DNA of 64,000 nucleotides from Phycisphaerae bacterium (GTDB lineage: Bacteria; Planctomycetota; Phycisphaerae; UBA1845; UTPLA1): contig DATEMU010000015.1 of the NCBI GenBank assembly GCA_035275405.1, positions 248,001 through 312,000 of the forward strand, given 5' to 3'. Position numbers and translations under genes: made by a program. Numbering within the stretch: the first letter of the stretch is position 1; each line of letters begins with the position of its first letter. The notes beneath the pieces are model-generated. The model had not been told where the DNA came from, searched no databases, and saw nothing but the letters and a program-made list of their open reading frames with translations. Below are positions 1-9,979 of this stretch, piece after piece.

Positions 1-179
1 AAGCGTTCCCCGCGTGTCCCGCTTTCGAACGCGACGGTGCGGACGCGCGAAGTCGTATCATTGGAGCTTTGCGCGAGGACGGCTCCCCGATCGTCGATTG
101 CCGCGTGAGTCGGTTCCGGGCCCGCGTCGCATCCCGTGGTCAAACAAACTATCGTCGTCCCAATGATCGCAAAGCGCAT
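1..179 (-). CDS. N-terminal part of a lipoprotein, cut by window edge
   Basis: The minus strand reads without a stop from an ATG at 179 to the left edge, giving 59 codons. The ATG follows a strong ribosome binding site (GGGGGAG). The product starts MRFAIIGTTIVCLTTGCDAG, a short basic start, a hydrophobic core and a Cys after TTG, so it is probably a lipidated, exported protein. The mature part seen so far is hydrophilic (EPTHAAIDDRGAVLAQ) and shows no recognisable domain. The function is unknown and the rest of the gene lies outside the window. Confidence 0.6.
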   Translation of the reverse strand, partial: MRFAIIGTTIVCLTTGCDAGPEPTHAAIDDRGAVLAQSSNDTTSRVRTVAFESGTRGER

Positions 180-268
180 AGACGACTCCCCCCATAGTAT
201 TTCATATGAGCTTTACGGGAGGGTAAAAACCCGCTGACGAATCTGTAGAAGTAGATTCTGAGTAGAAA

Positions 269-655
269 TCAGCCGTGGCGACCTGGTGGCGGCATGGGTG
301 TGCCTCCGCGGACGGCCTCAACGTAAGCCATGCGAAGCTGGTGAAGCGTGGTGTCGAGAAGGCGCTTCTCGTCGGGTTGAAGGTTGCCGCTGGTTTTGCG
401 ATCCAGCATATCCAGAAGGTCGATGTGGTGTTTCGCCAGTTCAAGATTGGGCGGAATCTCCTGACCCGCCGGGCCGGCAAAGCCGCCGAGACCTACGAGG
501 GCCTGCATGGCGATAAGCTGAACGAGACCGGCGAAACTGGCCTCGGGCATGCCCTGTGGCCGCTCGACGTCGGCGGTCTCGGCGAGGCGCGCTTTTTCCT
601 GCGCGGCCTGGCTCTTCCAGTCGTCATCCACTTGGATCTTGCGGTCATCGGGCAT
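269..655 (-). CDS. DUF1844 family protein
   Basis: This 128-residue soluble protein resembles the DUF1844 family: a charged N-terminus rich in Gln, Ala and Lys, then a core containing SFAGLVQLIAMQALVGLGG and a helical segment LAKHHIDLLDMLDRKTSGNL with the following DEKRLLDTTLHQLRMAYVE. The family is widespread, often encoded near translation or house-keeping genes, and has no established function. An excellent Shine-Dalgarno (GGAGGAG) lies a few bases upstream of the ATG. The C-terminus is a short Pro/Gly tail. I am confident in the family and have no functional claim. Confidence 0.8.
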   Translation of the reverse strand: MPDDRKIQVDDDWKSQAAQEKARLAETADVERPQGMPEASFAGLVQLIAMQALVGLGGFAGPAGQEIPPNLELAKHHIDLLDMLDRKTSGNLQPDEKRLLDTTLHQLRMAYVEAVRGGTPMPPPGRHG

Positions 656-865
656 AGGCTAACTCCTCCGCTGGGGAGTCTATCGCGGCTGACCTGAGAA
701 GGGAAAAAAGTGGCCAGGGTCCGGTCGCGACTGGGGGGAATCGCGTGGATACCGGAACGCCTGGCCGAGTCATCCAGTTTACCCGCACGACGGTAAACAA
801 AACAAGGGAAAAGGCGGGTCGACGGCGTTTTTTATTGGCAGTTCATTTACAATTAGGGTAATTGC

Positions 866-2104
866 TTAGTGCGGATTCCGGGGTTCTCGGCCATTGCAAC
901 GGCCGCCAATCCAAGTTGTTACCGGTGGATACTCACTTTCCAAGATGTTGAGGTTCGGGTCGCCGGAACCGGCCGGGTCCCAAGGAATGGCAACGAAGTC
1001 CGCATACTTGCCGGAAGCAAACGATCCAAAATGGTCGCCCATGCCCAGGGCGATCGCCGATCTTCGGGTCGCCATGTCGAATAACAGGCCGGGATCGACA
1101 TCCGGTGTCTGACGATACAGATAACGCAGTTCATCGAGGATGGAGAGGCTGGGTGAACTGGCGAGGCTGTCCGTCCCGAGGCAGACATTTATCCCCAGAG
1201 AGATCATCTCCTGCCAGCGGTGTGGGGAATGACCAAAGAATGCATGAGTGCGGGGGCACCAAACGACCGAAATTGGCCCTTGCGAGAGGATATTGAGCAG
1301 ATCATCGTCGGCGTAGTTGACGTGGGCGAGTAGGGGAGCGCGGTCAAGCAGACCGGAGCGGGCCAGGACGTCTCCTGCGGTGCGCGGCCGATCCGTTTGA
1401 GCGTTGGGCAGGCCAAAGCGGTCGAGGAAATTCGCCAATGGTCCGCCGCCGCCCTCCAACCATTGCCGTTCGTCGCGGGTTTCGAGGAAGTGCATGGTGA
1501 GCGGGAGGCGGTGCGTGTCCGCGAGTTCGATCGCGCCCAAAAGGTCGCTCCAACTGACGCTGTAGGGGGCGTGGGGAGACAGGCCGATCATGAGGCGATC
1601 GGGCTCCGTGTGCGTTGAGGCTACTTGGAATACTTGTCGGAGAGACGCCGCGTCGAAGGGGGGCTGGCTGGCGCCGCTGAAGAGTTCGACGAAACAGACT
1701 TTGCGGATCGGTGATCCGCGAAGGAGTTCGACGTTCATCCCGGTTCGGGAAATGTCGCCGACGCAGGTCACGCCCGCAGCGAGAGACTGCGCGGCGCCAT
1801 CGAGCACCGCGGCGCGCTCGCCCTGAGCGGCGCCGGGCTGGCGACGAAGGGTCACGAGTTGCTCCAGCCATTCCCAAAGGGAGCCCGTAGAGAGCTTTTC
1901 CCGGTAACAACTCAATTCGAGATGCGTATGGGGATTAACAAGACCGGGCAGGAGGACAAGGTCTCCGAGGTCATGGACAGCGGCGCCGGTCGCATCCAGG
2001 TTGTCACCGACCGCGACGATTCGCTCGCTATCGACGAGCATTTCGCCAGATTCAATCGGCTCGCGATCGATCGGCAGAAGCCATCGTGCCCGGTAGAGGT
2101 CCAT
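866..2104 (-). CDS. Amidohydrolase of the nucleoside/cytosine deaminase type
   Basis: This 412-residue metal-dependent hydrolase has a small beta-sandwich N-terminus followed by a TIM barrel. The metal motif NPHTHLE (HxH at residues 59 and 61) is clear. SPHAPYS, MHFLETRDE, LLAHVNY and LGTDSLASSPS, which supply the remaining His and Asp ligands, follow in family order. This set is typical of the TRZ/ATZ/MtaD branch, which deaminates methylthioadenosine, S-adenosylhomocysteine or aminofutalosine. Which substrate is used cannot be read from the sequence. The ribosome binding site is weak. A hairpin terminator of the upstream gene lies just before the start. Length is normal for the family. Confidence 0.8.
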   Translation of the reverse strand: MDLYRARWLLPIDREPIESGEMLVDSERIVAVGDNLDATGAAVHDLGDLVLLPGLVNPHTHLELSCYREKLSTGSLWEWLEQLVTLRRQPGAAQGERAAVLDGAAQSLAAGVTCVGDISRTGMNVELLRGSPIRKVCFVELFSGASQPPFDAASLRQVFQVASTHTEPDRLMIGLSPHAPYSVSWSDLLGAIELADTHRLPLTMHFLETRDERQWLEGGGGPLANFLDRFGLPNAQTDRPRTAGDVLARSGLLDRAPLLAHVNYADDDLLNILSQGPISVVWCPRTHAFFGHSPHRWQEMISLGINVCLGTDSLASSPSLSILDELRYLYRQTPDVDPGLLFDMATRRSAIALGMGDHFGSFASGKYADFVAIPWDPAGSGDPNLNILESEYPPVTTWIGGRCNGREPRNPH

Positions 2105-2121
2105 CGCTGCATTGAAAAGAA

Positions 2122-2150
2122 AAGCCCGCCGAATGCAATCCGGCGGGCTT
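2122..2150 (-). terminator. Rho-independent terminator after the 2201-2806 gene
   Basis: A 10-bp perfect stem (AAGCCCGCCG with CGGCGGGCTT) encloses a 9-nt loop. On the minus strand it is followed by a T-rich run (TTTTCTTTTC). It separates the lipoprotein gene from the amidohydrolase gene. Confidence 0.75.
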
Positions 2151-2200
2151 AATGACTTTGACGTTTAATACCACAGTGCTCGAAATCGCTCCAGAGAAAT

Positions 2201-2806
2201 TCAGGGCGTAAATTCTACGGTTTCCAGGATCGTAGCAAGAGTGGTCTGAAGCGAAGGATCGTCGGTTGTCGACAACGCGCTCATGCTGATGCCCAACCCA
2301 TTGCCGTTGGAAAGGTTCGCCGAAGCAAGGTAGGTTATGAACGCCGGGTTGGTGCTGGCGATACGGAAGGTCCGGAAGGTGATATTCTCTCCAGTGGTTA
2401 TGGAATTCTGCTCCTGACAGGTTGGCGCTCCCACGTTGTCACAGGAGTCGAGCCTGCCGTTATTGTTGGTGTCCAGACTCGGATTCCCCGCGATTTCGGT
2501 GGAGTCGATCACGCCGTTGGTATTGCAGTCCTCATCACACCCCGTGTTGGCGCCCGGCGGCGCCAGCACGACCGCGGCGATGTAGCCCGTCGAATTCTGG
2601 CGATAGCGGACGCTGACAAGAAGCTGATCATTGGGAAGTACCGTGGTGCAGGTGAAATCCGGGGGGATGGTCAGCTTGAACCCAAACGAGGACGCGTCAA
2701 GATTATTCGAGCACGGGACGCCGATGCTGGGGATCGGGGTGACGCCAGGACACGCCGTCGCCAGCAGCGGGAGACAAACAACTACGAGCATCAAGTTCTT
2801 CTTCAT
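2201..2806 (-). CDS. Secreted lipoprotein with a calcium-type Asp repeat
   Basis: The product (201 residues) starts MKKNLMLVVVCLPLLATACPG, a signal peptide with a plausible lipobox (ATAC). The middle contains CDEDCNTNGVIDSTEIAGNP followed by SLDTNNNGRLDSCD, two Asp/Asn-rich loops like those of thrombospondin type 3 or EF-hand-like calcium sites. The flanking parts look like beta-structure and match no family I recognise. A GAGG ribosome binding site precedes the ATG. A terminator follows the stop, so it is probably monocistronic. Likely role: a cell-surface protein of unknown function. Confidence 0.7.
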   Translation of the reverse strand: MKKNLMLVVVCLPLLATACPGVTPIPSIGVPCSNNLDASSFGFKLTIPPDFTCTTVLPNDQLLVSVRYRQNSTGYIAAVVLAPPGANTGCDEDCNTNGVIDSTEIAGNPSLDTNNNGRLDSCDNVGAPTCQEQNSITTGENITFRTFRIASTNPAFITYLASANLSNGNGLGISMSALSTTDDPSLQTTLATILETVEFTP

Positions 2807-2899
2807 TTAAGCCTCATGGGGAAAATGGGGAACTCCGTTTCTCCATAATGAGCGAGGGACCGGATCGTATGGACTAGGAAAACGGAAGTCAAGAACGCG

Positions 2900-3262
2900 T
2901 CACAGGTTGACATGATGCGCCGCCAGGGCGGCCTTGTCGTCGGGATAGAACTTGAAGATCTTGTCGAGGTCGGTCAACGTGAAGACCTTCATGAGCTCCT
3001 TGCGGACGCCGCAGAGGCAAAGCGATCCATTGACCCCCTTGGCCTTCTTATGAAGCGTCAGGAGGATTCCCAGGGCGTGCGAGGACAGGAACTTGACGTT
3101 GGAGAAATCAATGATGATTTTCTGCTTGTTTTCCTCGTCCACAAGGCGGTAGAGATCTCTGCCTATCTGGTCGATCGTGGCGTTGTCCAGAATGGAGCTA
3201 TCGGTGAACGTGACGAGGGTGATCCCCGCGTAGTCTTCCACCAGTAATCGGGAAGTCGACAT
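2900..3262 (-). CDS. STAS-domain protein (anti-sigma factor antagonist type)
   Basis: A single STAS domain fills the 120 residues: MSTSRLLVEDYAGITLVTF, then TIDQIGRDLYRLVDEENKQK, the strand IIIDFSNVKFLSSHALGILL with the family's D-F-S-x-V and the S-S at the helix start, and GSLCLCGVRKELMKVFTLT. In SpoIIAA-like proteins a Ser in this loop is phosphorylated by an anti-sigma kinase, and the SS pair is compatible. No kinase or sigma partner lies alongside. I chose the internal ATG at 3262 because STAS homology begins there; upstream starts add unrelated residues. The gene diverges from tsaB. Confidence 0.85.
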   Translation of the reverse strand: MSTSRLLVEDYAGITLVTFTDSSILDNATIDQIGRDLYRLVDEENKQKIIIDFSNVKFLSSHALGILLTLHKKAKGVNGSLCLCGVRKELMKVFTLTDLDKIFKFYPDDKAALAAHHVNL

Positions 3263-3357
3263 CGGTCTGATGCTCCACGGTGAATAGGCTTGGGCCGTTC
3301 CCATGCCTTATCATTATCCTAGCGAGGCCCAATCTTTCACGCGAGGCACAAAAATCG

Positions 3358-4068
3358 ATGCAGGCCCCTCGAATCATCGCCGTCGAAACTTCCAGCGCGA
3401 CGGGTTCCGTGGCTTTGGCGCTGGGGCCGCGGCTATTGGCCGAGCAGTCATTTTCCGCGAAGACCCAGCATGCCCGTGAGTTGCTGCCGACGCTGGCGAT
3501 GCTGCATGAAAAGTGCGCGTGGCAGCCGGGCGAGGTCGACGAATGTTTTTTGTCGATCGGTCCGGGGAGCTTTACGGGGCTGCGCGTGGCCGTGGCCTTT
3601 GCGAGGCACCTTTCACTGGCCGCGGGGGCCCGGCTTTGCGCGGTGGCGACGCTGGATGTGATCGCGGCCAATATGGTTTCGGTGCCACCGCCCCCGGAGC
3701 GGCTGGCCGTCATCCTGGACGCCAAGCGCGGGCAGGTCTTCGGAGCGACTTTTACGATGGTGGGCGAAGCGTATCGACGCGACGGCGAGGCGCGGCTGGT
3801 GGAGCCTGCCGTGCTACTCCACGAAGGATCGCGACTCTCGGTGATGGGGGAGGGGATTGACTATCATCGCGCGGCAGTCGAGACATCCGGCGCGGCCATC
3901 ATCGAGCGAACTCTCTGGACGCCGCGCGCGGGCGGGGTCCATCGGTTGGGTTGGGAAATGTCGCAGGCGGGACTTTTCACGCCTCCGCATGAACTGATAC
4001 CGTTCTATTTGCGCAGGCCGGAGGCCGAGGAGGTCTGGGAAAAGCGGCAGGGCAATCGCTGCGCATGA
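3358..4068 (+). CDS. tsaB: tRNA threonylcarbamoyladenosine biosynthesis protein TsaB
   Basis: TsaB is the non-catalytic partner of TsaD in making t6A at position 37 of ANN-decoding tRNAs. The 236-residue product has the actin-like fold signatures IIAVETSSATGSVAL near the N-terminus and the diagnostic FLSIGPGSFTGLRVAVAFAR at about residues 62-81. Length matches the family. Reading starts further upstream exist, but homology begins at MQAPRIIAVETSS, so I place the start at 3358. The gene diverges from the STAS gene with about 95 bp between them. The partners tsaD and tsaE are not in this window. Confidence 0.92.
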   Translation: MQAPRIIAVETSSATGSVALALGPRLLAEQSFSAKTQHARELLPTLAMLHEKCAWQPGEVDECFLSIGPGSFTGLRVAVAFARHLSLAAGARLCAVATLDVIAANMVSVPPPPERLAVILDAKRGQVFGATFTMVGEAYRRDGEARLVEPAVLLHEGSRLSVMGEGIDYHRAAVETSGAAIIERTLWTPRAGGVHRLGWEMSQAGLFTPPHELIPFYLRRPEAEEVWEKRQGNRCA

Positions 4069-4089
4069 AGCTGACGAGGCCTGAATCGT

Positions 4090-4272
4090 TCAGATTGTTC
4101 CCACCACGAAGAAGAATTGTTGAATCAGCGTGTTGATCGGCAACGTGATGGATGAGATCGCGGTGCGGAGGCCGAGCAGAGCCGTCTCCTCACGACAAGT
4201 CGAGAGTTGCATGACGCTCCCTACGGTCATTGTGGCGAACATGATCCATTTCGTACGGCGAATTCGCTTCAT
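4090..4272 (-). CDS. Small exported hypothetical protein
   Basis: This 60-residue product begins MKRIRRTKWIMFATMTVGSV, a basic start and hydrophobic core, followed by MQLSTC, a possible lipobox. The rest is uncharged and hydrophobic (TAISSITLPINTLIQQFFFV). The ATG at 4272 has GAGG nine bases upstream. Planctomycetes commonly encode short exported proteins of this layout; I know no function for them. The gene converges with tsaB and diverges from the aldolase gene. Reality is supported by the ribosome binding site and signal sequence only. Confidence 0.5.
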   Translation of the reverse strand: MKRIRRTKWIMFATMTVGSVMQLSTCREETALLGLRTAISSITLPINTLIQQFFFVVGTI

Positions 4273-4401
4273 GAGATTGCCTCGCGGCGTCCCGAAAGGC
4301 GCGGACTCGCACCCGGCGGTCGCCACCGGATATACTATCGACCGACCGGCGAGGACGCCATGAGGCGTTTGAGGCCCCGGGAGTGCGGGTGCGAGGCTGT
4401 C

Positions 4402-5448
4402 ATGAAGTCCTTTCCCATTGACCTATCGAGTGACACTCAGACCCGGCCGACGGCGGGGATGCGGCAGGCGATTGCGCAGGCAGAGGTGGGGGACGAGCAG
4501 AAACGCGAGGACCCAAGCGTCAATCGCTTGCAGGAAATGGTGGCGGCGCTGACGGGCAAGGAGGCGGCCCTGTTCCTGCCGACGGGGACGATGTGCAATC
4601 TGATCGCCCACGCGATCCATTGCCGGCCGGGAGACGAGATTATCCTGGAATCGACGAGCCATCCGGCGCATTTTGAGGGCGGCGGGCCGGCTGTGCACAG
4701 CCGGGCCTCGCTGCGGCTGATCGAGACGGACAGTGGCGTGTTCACGCCGGCGCAAGTCGAGGCGTGCCTGCGACCGGACGATGCCCACTTTACACGGTCG
4801 CGGCTGGTGTGCGTGGAGAACACGCACAATCTCCGTGGTGGGCGGGTGTGGCCGTTGGGGGCGATTAGGGCAGTGACCGAGTGTGCGAGGAAGCATGGGC
4901 TATTGCTGCACTTGGATGGGGCGCGGCTGCTCAACGCGGTCGTGGCATCAGCGGTTTCGGCGCGGGACTATTGCGCGCCATTCGACTCGTGCTGGATCGA
5001 CCTCTCCAAGGGGCTGGGTTGCCCGGTGGGGGCGGTCCTGGCGGGCAGTCGCGAATTCATCGCCCAGGCGTGGAGGCATAAGCACCTCTTCGGCGGGGCG
5101 ATGCGCCAGGCGGGAATCATCGCCGCGGCGGGCGTGTATGCGCTGGAGCATCATGTCGACCGTCTGGCGGAGGATCATGCGAAGGCGAAGCAGCTCGCGG
5201 AAGGCCTCGCGCAGATCAAAGGGATCCAGGTCGACGTCGCCGCGGTGGAGACGAACATCGTCATGTTCGACATCGGCGGAACGGGTGTTAGCCGTGCGGA
5301 TTTCCTGAAGGGCCTGGAGCCGCACGGCGTGCGCTTCAGCCCGCTGATGCAGCCAACGCGATTGCGGGCGGTGACGCATTTGGATATTCCGGGGGATGCG
5401 GCAGAAAAGGCGGTTGAAGCGGTGCGAAATGTCCTCGGCGGTCACTAA
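4402..5448 (+). CDS. ltaE: Low-specificity threonine aldolase (PLP enzyme)
   Basis: The 348-residue protein is a fold-type I PLP enzyme of the beta-eliminating lyase family. It opens with PIDLSSDTQTRPTAGMRQAI and AEVGDEQKREDPSVNRLQEM, as in threonine aldolases. ALFLPTGTMCNLIA and the Asp of LLLHLDGARLLNA follow. The Schiff-base lysine is K203 in DLSKGLGCPVGAVLAG. Such enzymes cleave threonine or allo-threonine to glycine and acetaldehyde. The start at 4402 is chosen because the family N-terminus begins there and GAGG lies just upstream. The next gene starts a few bases after the stop. Confidence 0.88.
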   Translation: MKSFPIDLSSDTQTRPTAGMRQAIAQAEVGDEQKREDPSVNRLQEMVAALTGKEAALFLPTGTMCNLIAHAIHCRPGDEIILESTSHPAHFEGGGPAVHSRASLRLIETDSGVFTPAQVEACLRPDDAHFTRSRLVCVENTHNLRGGRVWPLGAIRAVTECARKHGLLLHLDGARLLNAVVASAVSARDYCAPFDSCWIDLSKGLGCPVGAVLAGSREFIAQAWRHKHLFGGAMRQAGIIAAAGVYALEHHVDRLAEDHAKAKQLAEGLAQIKGIQVDVAAVETNIVMFDIGGTGVSRADFLKGLEPHGVRFSPLMQPTRLRAVTHLDIPGDAAEKAVEAVRNVLGGH

Positions 5449-5478
5449 TTGCTATACTATGCAAGCCGAAGCGTGATC

Positions 5479-5703
5479 ATGGTGATGTGTACGAAACCAA
5501 AACCTTGTGACTTGGTTGCCGTCGTCCGCACCGACGAGTCGGCCGCAGTGCAGGCGGGTGATGTCGGCACTATCGTGGAGGTATTGCCGCCTGATGGCTT
5601 AGAGGTGGAATTCCTGGATCGCGTTGGTCGCACACGTTGCGTTTCCACTCTCAACGTCGCGGACGTTTTGGTCCTTAATCGAGAACGAACCCACGTTGGC
5701 TAA
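5479..5703 (+). CDS. DUF4926 family small protein
   Basis: This is a small protein of about 74 residues with a compact beta-barrel-like sequence: PCDLVAVVRTDESAAVQAGD, then VGTIVEVLPPDGLEVEFLD and TRCVSTLNVADVLVLNRE. It matches the DUF4926 pattern (DxVxL..D..E..L..GdxGtIV..). Function is unknown, although members often accompany toxin-antitoxin or nuclease genes. Two in-frame ATGs (5479 and 5485) are possible and neither has a clear ribosome binding site. It sits between the aldolase gene and metH. Confidence 0.65.
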   Translation: MVMCTKPKPCDLVAVVRTDESAAVQAGDVGTIVEVLPPDGLEVEFLDRVGRTRCVSTLNVADVLVLNRERTHVG

Positions 5704-5793
5704 ACGCGGTCCGATCCGGGCCGCGTCTATCTGCCTTATCCCAAAACGGCTAGAATATCGATTATTAAGTGTTGCTGGCCGAGGAATCGGATC

Positions 5794-9327
<3,534 letters not shown>

Positions 9328-9356
9328 CTTCCTTCAGCCCGAACAAGCTTTACACG

Positions 9357-9821
9357 ATGGGACTTTGGGATTGGAACATTCAGCTTTGGCCGAGAAATCC
9401 GATTGGGCAACGCGTTCCCTTTACGCGGCCAGCGTGGATGCCCGAGTATTTCTGGAGTCGCATTCGGATTGTGCGAGATTCCGGTCTCTGTGTAGGTGTT
9501 CTCGGTTTGGCTTGGTTCAACTTCTGCTTCTTTCAAAGTCGCTTCAGGCCATGGATGATGATCGCATTTGTTCCGATCTACTTGCAGGCGCTCTTTTATG
9601 CCTATTGGCCTCGTTACGTTCGTCGGCAGATTGTGCGTGAGTTGCATCAAAATGAAATGCTGATTTGTCCCATCTGTGGCTATTCGCTGGTCGGTTCCTT
9701 AGAACGGCGGATTTGCCCCGAATGTGGAAAGTCGTTTGATCCCGAGCAAGTTCGAGCGAATTGGAAGTTTTGGATCGAACATCGGCGGCTGCCGAAGAGA
9801 TCGATCCCCTCAGCGCCGTAA
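9357..9821 (+). CDS. Membrane protein with C-terminal zinc ribbon
   Basis: The 154-residue product has two predicted membrane segments (GLCVGVLGLAWFNFCFF and PWMMIAFVPIYLQALFYAYW) followed by a cytosolic-type zinc ribbon, CPICGYSLVG...RICPECGKSF, with two CxxC knuckles 17 residues apart. This combination recurs in planctomycetes and the same ribbon is seen at the N-terminus of the 17320-18246 product. Function is unknown. The ATG at 9357 is preferred; longer in-frame starts would overlap metH extensively. There is little ribosome binding site signal. Confidence 0.65.
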   Translation: MGLWDWNIQLWPRNPIGQRVPFTRPAWMPEYFWSRIRIVRDSGLCVGVLGLAWFNFCFFQSRFRPWMMIAFVPIYLQALFYAYWPRYVRRQIVRELHQNEMLICPICGYSLVGSLERRICPECGKSFDPEQVRANWKFWIEHRRLPKRSIPSAP

Positions 9822-9883
9822 CCCACACGTCGCCTCCGATCGCCTGTATGACGCACGCCTATCAATACCCCGTGTTTTGCCTT

Positions 9884-9897
9884 GAGTTTGCAAACTC
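9884..9897. promoter_or_regulatory. 14-bp perfect palindrome upstream of the 9980 gene
   Basis: GAGTTTGCAAACTC is fully self-complementary and lies 83 bp before the start of the secreted protein gene. It could be an operator. No regulator is identified. Confidence 0.3.
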
Positions 9898-9979
9898 GAA
9901 ACATTAAACTGGAGGGTTAGCCGCGGCGGGTTCTCACGTCGGGCGGGTCTTTCCACCGGCCCAACAGGAGCGGACCAAG

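Noticed and set aside
5704-5793. Cobalamin riboswitch upstream of metH
   Set aside because: Only 90 bp separate it from the preceding gene, too short for the element, and no B12-box-like sequence is visible.
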